Positions 7,970 to 17,288 of a DNA stretch of 64,000 bases are shown in pieces. The notes beneath the pieces are model-generated. The model saw only the letters and a program-made list of their open reading frames with translations, ran no database searches and was not told where the DNA came from. Position 1 is the first letter of the stretch, and each line of letters starts with the position of its first letter. Origin of the DNA: Actinoalloteichus hoggarensis (GTDB lineage Bacteria; Actinomycetota; Actinomycetes; Mycobacteriales; Pseudonocardiaceae); assembly GCF_002234535.1 (NCBI RefSeq), contig NZ_CP022521.1, positions 5,812,001 to 5,876,000 on the forward strand, written 5' to 3'. The translations under genes were made by a program, and so were the position numbers.

Positions 7970-9896
7970 GTGCACTCAGTCAGGATGTCGAGGATATCGA
8001 CCTCGGCACTCACCCTCTTCTTCGTTCTCGGCGCCACGACTCTCGTGTCCACACCGGCCGCCGCACAGAGCTCGATCGACGACGACGCAGGCGCACGGTC
8101 CTGCCTGCCTGTCGCGAATCTGTTCGCGCAGAGCCCTGACCGCTCCATCCGACTGCTCGAGCAGCGGACTACCGGACGGCGGCGTCCTCCAGGCCTATCC
8201 GAACGGCCAGCTTCGCTACATGGAGCTGGACGGTCGAGCCTGGCGGCCGAACCCGAACGGTCTCCGGTATCGCGTCGTGGCCGAGCAGGGTTGGGATCAC
8301 TGGTCCGGCTCCGAGAGCCGGGATCACATCACCGCAGACGACCAAGGCCTGATCTTCGCCGTCGACGGAGACGGTGCGCTGACCACGTCGCTGCTGAATC
8401 GGCGCGACGACAGCTGGCCGATTCTCGGTGACGTCATCGACACCGGATGGGATCAATACGACCGGATCTTCGCGGGCGGCGAAGGCGTGCTGTACGCACA
8501 ACGACCAGATTCCACTCTTCTCCGTTTCCAGTACCACCATTCGTCCCAACGCTGGCTGGAATACGCACAGCCCGCCGGACACGGATGGGACTATTCGCAT
8601 CTGTTCTCCATCGGCGCGGACCTGGTATACGGAGTGGACGAGGAGAGCGGAGATCTCGTCCGACACCGTTGGGATCGCGAGATCGAGGACTGGGAGCCCG
8701 GCGAGAACCACCGCACGGTGGTGGGAACGGGCTGGTCTGGATTCGAGCACATCACCGCGGACGGGGCGGTGTGCACGTACGACTTCTCGGACCTGCCCCG
8801 GAGCACCGTGCCGGATAGTGATCGCTCCCGGTCCCTCACACCGACCGAGGACGCAGACGGCCTGATGCGGCTGTACTTCACCGAGTCGTCCGGCAGGCTG
8901 TTCGAGGCGTGGCAGAGCAGCCCCAGTGATCCGACACGCTTCGGATACACCCCGCTGGGCCGTGATGCACGGTTCGCGGCGCATCCCTCGGCGGTCCAGC
9001 GCTCGAACGGCGAGACCTCCCTCGTGGCCCAGCACCGAGACTCCTCGATCTGGGGCGCATCACGTGTCGACGGGGACTGGGGCGACTTCTCTCCGCTCGG
9101 CGGCTGGACGCCGGGGCCCGCGCAGCTCGTCGAGACGACGGACGGAACGGTGACCGCCTTCGCCGTGACCGAGGACGGCCGGCTGCTCCACCGCGAACAG
9201 CACCCCGCACCGGGCGCGAAGGTTCGCTGGTGGCCGCTCGGCGGCGCTGAACTGACCTCCGATCTCACCGTCGTGGCCGAAGGTGATCAGATCCATGTCG
9301 TGGTCCGAGACGATCAGGGCAGCTTCCACCTCGTCACCGCCGAGGACGGGACTGCGATCACGTGGACCACGCTGCCCGGACACGGATTCGAGGGCAGCGC
9401 GAGCCTGACCATCGACTCGGCGGGTCAGTGGCGGCTCCTCGCGCGCGGCGCCGACGATCGTATCCATGAGCTGCGGGAATCGACGCTCTCCGCGGGATGG
9501 TCGTCTGTCGGAGATCAAGAGTTCGTCGGCAGCCCGGCGGCGATCGTCCGGGCGGGCGATCGGACGACCCTTGTCGCACGGGGCGCGGACGACTACCTCT
9601 ACGTCGCCGTCCAAGACGCTCTCGACGACTCTCGGTACGGCGAGTGGACCCAGCTGATCGATCGACGCACGGGGATGGTCTATCGAACGTCGACTGATGC
9701 GGCGGTCCTGCGCAATGCAGCGGGCTATCTGCTGATCAGCTTCCTCGATCTCGCCGACGAGCTGTACGTGTTCCGCTCGGCCTACCCCGACGCGATCGGC
9801 GTCGCGTCGGAGCCGGTGTCTGCTGCCGACGAGGAGACCGACGAGCCGCTGACCGAGTTCGACGGCGGCCCGGTGGAGCTGACCGAGGTGCGTTGA
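7970..9896 (+). pseudogene. Secreted tachylectin/PLL-like beta-propeller protein, one frameshift
   Basis: The gene starts at GTG 7970 with a good Shine-Dalgarno (AAGGAG, 7957-7962) and a clear Sec signal peptide ending STPAAAQ. The frame breaks near 8161-8168: SIRLLEQ is in the first frame, and the propeller continues one base over from GLPDGGVLQAYPNG to the stop at 9896. Removing a single base gives a continuous protein of about 641 residues. The first half has blade repeats with Gly-Trp-Asp motifs (QGWDHWSG, TGWDQYDR, HGWDYSHL, TGWSGFEH) as in tachylectin-like lectins. The second half resembles PLL/DUF346-type propeller repeats (GRLFEAW, SSIWGASR, GRLLHRE, DRIHELR, DYLYVAV). A secreted carbohydrate-binding role is inferred. 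A sequencing error is a real alternative to a true pseudogene, because the rest is intact. Confidence 0.7.
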
Positions 9897-9934
9897 CCGG
9901 CACAGGACTCGCCTGAGTCCGCGAGCGCTGCGAG

Positions 9935-9973
9935 GGGCGGACGTCGATCGAGCGTGCGGATCGACGTCCGCCC
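9935..9973. terminator. Bidirectional hairpin terminator
   Basis: A perfect 15-bp inverted repeat (9935-9949 with 9959-9973, arm GGGCGGACGTCGATC) with a 9-nt loop sits between the convergent propeller gene and the sugar-binding protein gene and could serve both. The remaining gap to 10176 is GC-rich with further hairpin potential but no gene. Confidence 0.8.
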
Positions 9974-10176
9974 GCAGCCTCGGGTGCAACGGGGCTGCGC
10001 CGGAACAAGGTCAGGGTCCGCCGCACGACCGGCGGCCGCCCGCCGCGCGACGCGCGACGCGACGCAACCGACCCCGTGTCGGCCCTCCGCCCGGCACCCT
10101 GGCCCCGACACACCGAGGCCGGGCCCGGCGGGGCACCCCGACGCGACCCGGCCCGGCGGGGCAGGCAGGCAGAGAC

Positions 10177-11259
10177 TCAGAAGTCGAACTCGTCGATGTT
10201 CTCGCTGGTGAACACCGTGGGATCACCCAACACGATCTCGCCGTCGGCGCCCACCGTGTACTCGCCGAGACGCCCGGCGGTGAAGGTGTCGCCCTCGGCG
10301 CCGACGATCTGACCGGCCGACAGGGCGGCACCCGCGTAGGCGGCCAGGTAGCCGAGGTCCGCCGGGTTCCACAGGGCGAACCGCTCGACGGTGCCGTCCT
10401 CGATGAAGGCCCGCATCTGGTTGGGCGTCCCGAGCCCGGTCAACGTGACCTCGCCCTGGAACTCCGAACCGGACAGGTAACGGGCGGCAGCCGCGAGACC
10501 GACGGTGGTCGGCGAGATGATCGCGTCGAGGTCGCCGTGGGTCTGGAGGAGGCCCTGCGTCTCCTGGAACGACTTCTCGTCCTCGTCGTCGCCGTAGACG
10601 GTGGCGACGACCTCGATGTCGGGATACTCCTCGGCGAGCCGCTCCTCCATCAGCTCGATCCAGAGGTTCTGGTTCGTCGCGTTCGCCGTCGCCGACAGGA
10701 ACGCCACCTGCCCGGACTCGCCGATCTCCTCGACCAGCATGTCCACCTGGGTGGAGCTGATGCCCTCGGCGGAGGCCTGGTTGATGAACACGTCCCGGCA
10801 GCCGGGGTCGGTGTCGGAGTCGAAGGTGACGACGCTGGCGCCGCCCTCCCGCGCCTGGTTCAGCGCCCCGCAGATCGCGTTCGGGTCGTTCGCCGAGGTG
10901 GCGATGACGTCCACGCCCTGCTGCGTGAGGGTGTTGATGTAGCTGACCTGGGACGACGCGCTGGCCTCCGACGGGCCGACCTCGCTGAACTCGCCGTCGA
11001 ACTCGGCGACGGCCTCCTCGCCGCCGCCGTCGGCGACGCCGAAGTAGGGGTTGTTGAGCTGCTTGGGCAGGAAGGTCACGGTGAGGCCCGCCGGGATCTC
11101 CGCGTCGGGGTTCGCCTCGCCGGTCGTCCTCGGGCCGTCGCCCGAGTCCGCGGCCTCGTCGCCCCGCGTGGTGCCGCCGCAGGCCGAGGTGAGCAGGAGC
11201 GTGGCACCGAGCACTGCGGTCGCCGTCACGAGACGGTTCCGCGCCACTGAGGAGGTCAT
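10177..11259 (-). CDS. rhaS: Rhamnose-type ABC importer, substrate-binding lipoprotein
   Basis: Periplasmic-binding-protein-like lipoprotein of 360 residues. Signal peptide with lipobox LLTSACGG (Cys about 27), then the LTVTFLPKQLNNPYFGVADGGG opening typical of RhaS-type proteins. Sugar-binding family features follow: ANDPNAICGAL, VTFDSDTDPGCRDVFINQAS, FLSATANATNQNLWIELM, and SPTTVGLAAAARYL near the hinge. It is the last gene of a four-gene cluster: ATPase, two permeases, binding protein. Rhamnose specificity is inferred from resemblance to the RhaSTPQ family; autoinducer-2 or another deoxy-sugar cannot be excluded. No rhamnose catabolic gene is in this window. The stop lies about 200 bp from the bidirectional terminator. 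Confidence 0.82.
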   Translation of the reverse strand: MTSSVARNRLVTATAVLGATLLLTSACGGTTRGDEAADSGDGPRTTGEANPDAEIPAGLTVTFLPKQLNNPYFGVADGGGEEAVAEFDGEFSEVGPSEASASSQVSYINTLTQQGVDVIATSANDPNAICGALNQAREGGASVVTFDSDTDPGCRDVFINQASAEGISSTQVDMLVEEIGESGQVAFLSATANATNQNLWIELMEERLAEEYPDIEVVATVYGDDEDEKSFQETQGLLQTHGDLDAIISPTTVGLAAAARYLSGSEFQGEVTLTGLGTPNQMRAFIEDGTVERFALWNPADLGYLAAYAGAALSAGQIVGAEGDTFTAGRLGEYTVGADGEIVLGDPTVFTSENIDEFDF

Positions 11260-11320
11260 GTCGTGCCTTTCGGTCGGTCGTCGGGCCCGGACTCGCCGTA
11301 CGGGAGCGGGTACGGCGGGG

Positions 11321-12358
11321 TCACGGTCCGCCGGTGCTCGCCGCGGTGGTGGGAACGGGATTCGTCTCGGGCGGAGCTCCGCCGCCCGGCCGCCGCCTGG
11401 CGCGCCGCCGTGCCGCCAGGGAGGGCACGACCACCGAGATGATCAGCAGCAGTCCGGTGAGGACGTTGAGCGCGTCGGAGGAGACGTTGACGAGTTGGAG
11501 GGCGTTGCGCAGCGAGCCGAGGAGCAGGACGGCGGCGAGCACGCCGAACAGGCTTCCGCGCCCGCCGAAGATGGACACGCCGCCCAGCAGCACCGCCGCG
11601 ACGACCAGCAGCTCCAGGCCGTTGGCGTTGTCGGCGCGGGCGCTGGCGAAGCGCAGCGTCCAGAACACCCCGCCCAGCCCGGCCACCGCGCCGGTGGCGA
11701 CGAACAGCCAGAATTTGGTCCGGCGCACCGCGATGCCCGCGAAGACGGCCGCCTCGGTGTTGTTGCCCATCGCGTAGAGGCCGCGCCCGATCGGCGTGGC
11801 GTGCAGGATCACGACGAACCCGACGGCGAGCAGCGCCAGCGGCAGGACGGCGTTGGGGATGCCGGTGTCGCCGAGGGAGCCGATCGCCCAGCCGGTCCAG
11901 TCGGCGGGGAAGTCCGCGACGGCCTGGTCGCCGAGCACCACGAAGGCCAGGCCTCGGAACAGCGCGAGCGTGCCGATGGTGACCGCCAGGGAGGGCAGTC
12001 CGAAACCGGTGACCAGGAGTCCGTTGACGGCGCCGAGGACGCCGCCGAGGACGACGCACAGCACCACGATCAGTTCCAGCGACAGCCCCGACACCCACAG
12101 GGAGCCCATCACCGCGCTGGTCAGCCCGACGGTGCTGGCCACCGACAGGTCGATCTCGCCGGTGACCACCACGAGGGTCAGCGGAAGCGCGATCAACGCG
12201 ATGACCATGACGTCGAGCAGCAGGAAGCCGATGTTGCGGGAACTGGCGAAGCCGCTGACGGTGGTGGAGGCGACGATCAGGACGACGAGCAGGACGCCGA
12301 CGACGGCGAGGTCCCAGCTCGGGCTCGGACGGCGACGCCGCCGTGGTTCAGGTGGCAC
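11321..12358 (-). CDS. rhaQ: Sugar ABC importer permease (RhaQ-like)
   Basis: Inner-membrane subunit of the sugar importer, 345 residues, BPD_transp_2 family with about ten hydrophobic segments (for example LAVVGVLLVVLIVAS near the start). The conserved VTGEIDLSVASTVGLTSAV motif and the IGTLALFRGLAFV segment are family hallmarks. It starts at GTG 12358 and overlaps the upstream permease gene by 11 bp, which implies coupled translation and an obligate heterodimer. The C-terminus is Arg-rich, then Gly/Pro/Thr-rich. Confidence 0.85.
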   Translation of the reverse strand: MPPEPRRRRRPSPSWDLAVVGVLLVVLIVASTTVSGFASSRNIGFLLLDVMVIALIALPLTLVVVTGEIDLSVASTVGLTSAVMGSLWVSGLSLELIVVLCVVLGGVLGAVNGLLVTGFGLPSLAVTIGTLALFRGLAFVVLGDQAVADFPADWTGWAIGSLGDTGIPNAVLPLALLAVGFVVILHATPIGRGLYAMGNNTEAAVFAGIAVRRTKFWLFVATGAVAGLGGVFWTLRFASARADNANGLELLVVAAVLLGGVSIFGGRGSLFGVLAAVLLLGSLRNALQLVNVSSDALNVLTGLLLIISVVVPSLAARRRARRRPGGGAPPETNPVPTTAASTGGP

Positions 12359-13418
12359 GGGTGTCCCACCTCCTCAGTCTTCGGGCGGTGCGCAGGGCGA
12401 GCGCACGGTCGAGTCCGATGGCCAACAGGATCAACACGCCGATGGACGCCTGCTGCCAGAAGGCGCTCACGCCGAGCTGCGGCAGGGCGGCGCCGATGAC
12501 GGTGAGCAGGACGGCGCCGACGGCCGCGCCCCACACCGTCCCGCTGCCGCCGGTGATGGCGATGCCGCCGATGACCACTGCGGCGACCACCTGGAGTTCC
12601 ATGCCGGTGCCCGCGGTGGCGTCCAGGGTGCCGAAGCGCGCCGCGTACATGACGCCCGCCAGGCCCGCGAGCATGCCGTTGACCACGAAGGCGGTGAGCA
12701 CTCGACGTCCGACCGGGATGCCGGACAGTCCGGCGGCGGTCCCGTCCGAGCCGATCGCGTACAGCTCGCGTCCGCTGCGGTAGGACCGCAGGTGATCGCC
12801 GACGGCGAGCACGACGATGAGCGCGCCGACGGCCAGCAGCGGCACCCCGAGCAGAGCCTGCGTCCCGAGGGCGGTGAAGCCGCCGGGCAGGTCGGCGGCG
12901 TTGATCTGCAGCCGCCCCGAGGCCGAGGCCCAGATCGAGTCCAGGCCCCGGAAGACATAGAGGGTGCCGAGCGTGACGACCAGCGACGGAACGCCCGCCA
13001 CGGCGACCACGGCACCGTTGACCAGGCCGCAGGCCGCGCCGAAGAGCATCCCGAAGAGCACCACCAGGGGCAGCGGCGTGCCCGGGGCGGCGACGAGCAG
13101 CGTTCCGGTGGCATAGGCGGACAGGCCGAGCACCGAGCCGACGGACAGGTCGACGTTGCGGGTGATGACGACCATGGCCTGTCCGGCGGCCAGGACGACG
13201 AGGATGGAGGCGCCGAGCAGCAGGTCACGCAGGCTCTGCCCGGACAGGAAGCGTGGATTGGCCGAGAGCGTCACGGCCAGCAGCAGGACGAGGGCGAGCA
13301 CGACGCCCATCTCCCTGGCCGTCAACAGCCTGCGGAGCAGTCCCCCGACGTCGAGGCGACGGTCTCCCCTGTCCGTGCCCGCCTCCGGGGGCGTCCGGGC
13401 GGGGGTCGTCGTGCTCAC
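12348..13418 (-). CDS. rhaP: Sugar ABC importer permease (RhaP-like)
   Basis: First permease of the pair, 356 residues from GTG 13418, which overlaps the ATPase stop as GTGA. BPD_transp_2 motifs: [36 protein letters not shown], and [20 protein letters not shown]. The same frame runs open far upstream, but that part is antisense-like sequence over the ATPase gene with no family resemblance. It should pair with the adjacent permease to form the transmembrane channel. Confidence 0.85.
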   Translation of the reverse strand: MSTTTPARTPPEAGTDRGDRRLDVGGLLRRLLTAREMGVVLALVLLLAVTLSANPRFLSGQSLRDLLLGASILVVLAAGQAMVVITRNVDLSVGSVLGLSAYATGTLLVAAPGTPLPLVVLFGMLFGAACGLVNGAVVAVAGVPSLVVTLGTLYVFRGLDSIWASASGRLQINAADLPGGFTALGTQALLGVPLLAVGALIVVLAVGDHLRSYRSGRELYAIGSDGTAAGLSGIPVGRRVLTAFVVNGMLAGLAGVMYAARFGTLDATAGTGMELQVVAAVVIGGIAITGGSGTVWGAAVGAVLLTVIGAALPQLGVSAFWQQASIGVLILLAIGLDRALALRTARRLRRWDTRAT

Positions 13419-14938
13419 GGCGTGTCCTGCCCGCCGGTCGCGGCGGCCATGACGCTGTTCTCGTCGGCGCGGCCCCTGGGGATGTCCGCGACGAGCCGTC
13501 CCTCGTGCATGACCAGCACCCGATCCGCCATGCCGAGCACCTCCGGCAGCTCGCTGGACACCATGATCACGGCCATTCCCTCTCCGGCCAGTTCCGACAG
13601 CAGCCGATGCACCTCGGACTTGGTTCCGACGTCGATGCCGCGGGTCGGTTCGTCGACGATGAGCACGGCGGGCTCGGTGGCCAGCCATTTCGCCAGCACG
13701 ACCTTCTGTTGATTGCCGCCGGACAGGGTCGCGACCGGGTCGGAGAGACGGTCGGCCTTCACCTGAAGCCGCTGCGACCAGTGCTCGGCGTGGGCGCGTT
13801 CGCCTCGCCCGGAGAGCCAGCCGAACCGAGCCAGCCGCCACAGCCGAGTGAGGGTGGCGTTGCGTTCCACGGACAGCTCCATGACGAGGCCCTGTTGTCT
13901 GCGGTCCTCCGGCACCAGCGCGATGCCCGCCGCCATCGCCGCGGCCGGGCTGCCCGGCCGCAGCGTCCGCCCCGCCACCCGGACCGATCCGGCGTCGTAG
14001 CGGTCGATCCCGAAGATCGCCCGGACCACCTCGCTGCGCCCGGCGCCGACCAGGCCCGCGAGCGCGACGATCTCGCCGCCCCGCACCTTCAGGTCGACGT
14101 CGTGGAACACCCCGGCCCGGCTCAGGCCCGTCACCTCGAGCACGACGTCCCGTACGGGCGCCTCCGTCTTGGGGAACAGGGTGGCGACCTCGCGGCCGAC
14201 CATCCGGCGGATGACGGTGTCGACGCTGAGGTCCTCGGCGGCGTCGGTGGACACCCACCGGCCGTCCCGCAGCACGGTGACGCGGCTGCACAGCGCGAAG
14301 ATCTCGTCGAAGCGGTGCGAGATGAACAGCACGGCCGCCCCCGAGTCACGCAGGGCGCGGACCACGCCGAACAGGCGCTCCACCTCGACGCCCGACAGGG
14401 CGGAGGTCGGCTCGTCCATCACCAGCACGCGGGCGTCGAAGGACAGGGCCTTGGCGATCTCCACCATCTGCTGATCGGCGATCGACAGGCCGCGGGCGGG
14501 CCGGTCCGGGTCCAGTCGGACGCCGAGCCGGGCGAACAGCTGTTCACAGGATCGGCGGACGGCACGGTGGTCGATGCGGCCCAGCCGGGTGGTGGGCTGA
14601 CGGCCCATGAAGATGTTCTCCGCGACGGAGAGATCGGGGAACAACGTGGGTTCCTGGTAGATCACCGCGATGCCCGCCGCGCGCCCCGCCGCGGTGTCGG
14701 CGAGCGGGTGGGGCGTGCCGTCGAGCAGCAGCTCCCCGGTGTCGGGGGCGTGCACCCCGGCCAGGATCTTCACCAGCGTGGACTTCCCGGCGCCGTTCTC
14801 GCCCGCCAGTGCGTGGACCTCGCCGCCGTACAGGTCGAGTTCGACGCCGCGCAGCGCGTGCACCGCGCCGTAGGACTTGCTGACGCCGCGCAGGGATAAC
14901 AGCGGGGCCGACCCGACCGAGCCTTCCTGATCAGCCAC
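13415..14938 (-). CDS. rhaT: Sugar ABC importer ATPase, two nucleotide-binding domains (RhaT-like)
   Basis: Energising subunit, 507 residues, with two fused ATPase domains as in the Mgl/Rbs/Rha group. Domain 1 has Walker [10 protein letters not shown] (46-54), signature LSIADQQ, Walker [10 protein letters not shown] and H-loop FISHR. Domain 2 has the usual degenerate Walker A (GLVGAGRSE), signature LSGGNQQK, Walker [11 protein letters not shown] and [12 protein letters not shown] start at 14938. It is the first gene of the cluster, and a palindromic LacI-type operator lies 10 bp upstream of its start. The sugar is inferred from the whole cluster, mainly the binding protein. Confidence 0.87.
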   Translation of the reverse strand: MADQEGSVGSAPLLSLRGVSKSYGAVHALRGVELDLYGGEVHALAGENGAGKSTLVKILAGVHAPDTGELLLDGTPHPLADTAAGRAAGIAVIYQEPTLFPDLSVAENIFMGRQPTTRLGRIDHRAVRRSCEQLFARLGVRLDPDRPARGLSIADQQMVEIAKALSFDARVLVMDEPTSALSGVEVERLFGVVRALRDSGAAVLFISHRFDEIFALCSRVTVLRDGRWVSTDAAEDLSVDTVIRRMVGREVATLFPKTEAPVRDVVLEVTGLSRAGVFHDVDLKVRGGEIVALAGLVGAGRSEVVRAIFGIDRYDAGSVRVAGRTLRPGSPAAAMAAGIALVPEDRRQQGLVMELSVERNATLTRLWRLARFGWLSGRGERAHAEHWSQRLQVKADRLSDPVATLSGGNQQKVVLAKWLATEPAVLIVDEPTRGIDVGTKSEVHRLLSELAGEGMAVIMVSSELPEVLGMADRVLVMHEGRLVADIPRGRADENSVMAAATGGQDTP

Positions 14939-14947
14939 GCCGCCCCC

Positions 14948-14959
14948 TGAAACGTTTCA
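14948..14959 (-). promoter_or_regulatory. LacI-family operator upstream of the sugar importer
   Basis: TGAAACGTTTCA is a perfect 12-bp palindrome with the central ACGT typical of LacI/CcpA-type operators, 10 bp before the GTG of the ATPase gene. Its position suggests repression of the whole rhaTPQS-like cluster in the absence of sugar. No LacI-type regulator gene is in this window, so the regulator must lie elsewhere. Confidence 0.7.
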
Positions 14960-15106
14960 CATCCACCCCGGTTCGGCGGACCGTATGGCTGTGACCGCGC
15001 TCACGTCAAGGGGCCCGCGGGCGGGTGGCCTGTTGCGGACAGCGGCCGCCCCGACACTGCCGAACTCGAAAGACCGGGTCGAGTGATGACACCTGCACCG
15101 GCGGGA

Positions 15107-15157
15107 CTTTGAGCACCCTTTGAGCTAACCTACAAACTGTCAGCAAACTCAAAGGAG
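15107..15157 (+). promoter_or_regulatory. CTTTGAG repeat cluster overlapping the Shine-Dalgarno of the AlbA_2 gene
   Basis: CTTTGAG occurs directly at 15107-15113 and 15118-15124. The inverted copy CTCAAAGG at 15148-15155 pairs perfectly over 8 bp with CCTTTGAG at 15117-15124. The inverted copy covers the AAAGGAG ribosome-binding site (15151-15157). This may be a DNA operator set for an autoregulator or a leader hairpin that hides the ribosome-binding site. A possible -10 (TAACCT, 15126-15131) sits between the arms. Confidence 0.5.
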
Positions 15158-15163
15158 CCTGTT

Positions 15164-16927
15164 GTGGCGTCTGTCGAAGGAGAACTGAGAGCGATCCTGG
15201 CCGGCCGCTCAGCGGCGAAGTGCGAGTCCGCGGTGCTGGATTTCAAGGAGCAGAAACCGCAGTTCAAGGACGCATGCCTCGATCTGGCGGATGCGGCAGT
15301 GTGCTTCGCCAACAGCCAAGGCGGGACTATCGTCGTCGGCGTGGCGGACGCCGCGTCGGGACAAGCGGCCTTCACCGGCTGCACTCTCGATGCGACCCGA
15401 CTCCGCTCCAGGATCCACCAGCTCACCCAGCCACCGCTTCTGGTCGAGATCAGCGAACTCACTTTCGCCGACCGCAGACTTCTCAAGATAACCGTACCAG
15501 AAGGTATAGAAGTACATAGCACCACCAAGGGGTACACCTACCATCGGATCAACACCGACTGCATTCCCATGCGGCCGCTCGAGATATCACGATTGGCCGA
15601 CGACAGGCGAGGAATCGATTGGTCGGCAGCGTCGAGTGGGCGACAGGTAAACGATCTGGATCCCATCGCACTTCGCTACTGTCGTCGACTCCTCGCATCT
15701 TCTGCAGACTCGGCCAGACAACGGTATGCCGGTTTCACTGACAACGATCTGCTCCGCGCCTTGAAACTGATGACCCCAGACGGTCTTCTCACGCGCAGCG
15801 GCGAGATACTACTCTGCGCCGCAGCCGCCAGCGCGCCGCAGGAAGTAATCGTGTACCAGCACAAAAGGACACAGTCCGGAGAAGCAGACGCCGTTCTACG
15901 ACTTGAGACACCACTACTCCTGGCCTTCGAGGACGTGACCCAGGCGATTCGCACTCGACAAGGGATCACTCCGGTCACGCTCGTCAGCGGACAACAGATC
16001 CAGATTGAGGATTATCCTTCCGCCGCGATACGGGAAGCCCTGGTCAACGCGCTCGTTCACGGCGACTGGCGAATCAAGGCACCAATAAACATCGAGCATT
16101 CCCCACAGTACCTCCGGATCACCTCACCTGGCCCGCTCGTGTCCGGGGTGACGGTGGACAACATACTCACCAGGGGCTCTAGAGCCCGGTTCCCGTCCCT
16201 GGCCGCCGCCTTCCTTCTTCTCGGACTGGCGGAAGAGGTAGGCCAGGGCGTTGATCGCATGTACCGGGAGATGATCCGTTCCGGTCGCGACGTCCCACAA
16301 ATCGAGGACGATCGCGAAGAAGTGCGCGTCCTGTTCCGGGGCCAGCCCCCGAAAACAAGGGTGACCAAATTCTTGTCCACCCTCCCACCCGAGGAGCAAC
16401 AAGACACCGACACCCTGCTCATCATTCGCCGGCTATGCCAGAAGAAGACGGTCACCGCCGAGGGCATCTCTAAACTGATCCAGCGATCAGAGTCGGAAGC
16501 CCAGGATTCACTGCGCCGACTGGCCGGAAATCCGGCGAACATTCTGGAGCCGACTCGCGGAACCATCAACAGGAAGCGACCGTCGTATCGACTTCGGGCT
16601 GAAGCTCTCGCTGAACTCGGCAGCGCCGTCTCCTATCACAGTCGTGCCATGGAGGAGATCGACAAGAAAGTCGTGGAGCACCTCGACGACTACGGCGAGA
16701 TCAACAATCGAACCATCCAACGTCTGTTCGACATCGACGTCTACCAGGCAAGGGACATCCTCCAGAACCTGGTCGGCCGGGGGGTCATCGTTCGCAGTTC
16801 CGCCCAGAAGCGCGGTGTGGCAGTGCGATATTCGGCAGGTCCCGCGTTCCCCGGTAAGAAGAGGCCACGGGTGCGGCGCGGAAAGGAGTCAACGCAGGGT
16901 CACCCCGGTGAGGAGGCCCTCTTCTGA
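15164..16927 (+). CDS. Schlafen AlbA_2 / HATPase_c_4 domain transcriptional regulator-like protein
   Basis: A 587-residue protein of the COG2865-type family. The N-terminal AlbA_2 (Schlafen-like) domain spans about 10-130 and has the hallmark VLDFKEQKPQ (about 24-33) and the GGTIVVGVAD strand. A middle region follows (DNDLLRALKLMTPDGLLTRSGEILL). The ATPase-like C4 domain around 287-345 contains AIREALVNALVHGDW and VGQGVDRMYREM. The C-terminal ~180 residues look like two winged-helix units (KTVTAEGISKLIQRSESEAQ; GEINNRTIQRLFDIDVYQA). Roles of the family are unclear: some members are regulators and some sit in defence islands. GTG start with a good AAAGGAG. Codon use is less GC-biased than in neighbours, suggesting a later acquisition. 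Confidence 0.8.
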   Translation: MASVEGELRAILAGRSAAKCESAVLDFKEQKPQFKDACLDLADAAVCFANSQGGTIVVGVADAASGQAAFTGCTLDATRLRSRIHQLTQPPLLVEISELTFADRRLLKITVPEGIEVHSTTKGYTYHRINTDCIPMRPLEISRLADDRRGIDWSAASSGRQVNDLDPIALRYCRRLLASSADSARQRYAGFTDNDLLRALKLMTPDGLLTRSGEILLCAAAASAPQEVIVYQHKRTQSGEADAVLRLETPLLLAFEDVTQAIRTRQGITPVTLVSGQQIQIEDYPSAAIREALVNALVHGDWRIKAPINIEHSPQYLRITSPGPLVSGVTVDNILTRGSRARFPSLAAAFLLLGLAEEVGQGVDRMYREMIRSGRDVPQIEDDREEVRVLFRGQPPKTRVTKFLSTLPPEEQQDTDTLLIIRRLCQKKTVTAEGISKLIQRSESEAQDSLRRLAGNPANILEPTRGTINRKRPSYRLRAEALAELGSAVSYHSRAMEEIDKKVVEHLDDYGEINNRTIQRLFDIDVYQARDILQNLVGRGVIVRSSAQKRGVAVRYSAGPAFPGKKRPRVRRGKESTQGHPGEEALF

Positions 16928-17288
16928 CCACACTCAGGATGCCTCCGCACGAGAGTCCCGGGCTGACCTGGGCTGTTACGCTCGGTCGGCGCGATGGGCA
17001 GGCGCCGGGGCACGTGCTGGTCCTGGCGGGGCTGATCCGCACGATGCTGCCGTCGGCACGAGAGCCGGGCGGCCGGCCGCCATCGCTGCGGAGTGCTCCG
17101 AGAACTCGCGCCGGGTTCGCGGCGACTCGATCACTTCGACACCGACGGTGTGCCGACGAAGAACGCCAGAGGTCCGGTCGGCCTCACCACAGGCGAACGC
17201 GGTCGGTACAGCCGTGTGGCGACATCCCGGTGCCCGCCGTCAATCCGGTCCACCCGACCGACCACGAGTACATCAGCGAGGAAGTCAG
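16928..17288. other. Intergenic region before purC, about 360 bp
   Basis: A 117-codon open frame (16939-17292) overlaps the purC start by 4 bp, but it has no family resemblance or ribosome-binding site and an Arg/Pro-rich composition, so I do not call it. The purC promoter presumably lies here; no clear element is visible. Confidence 0.5.

Noticed and set aside
12348..14291. Extended frame of 647 codons for the second sugar permease
   Set aside because: The first ~290 codons are antisense-like Arg-rich sequence lying over the ATPase gene in another frame; the GTG at 13418 with GTGA overlap is the natural start.
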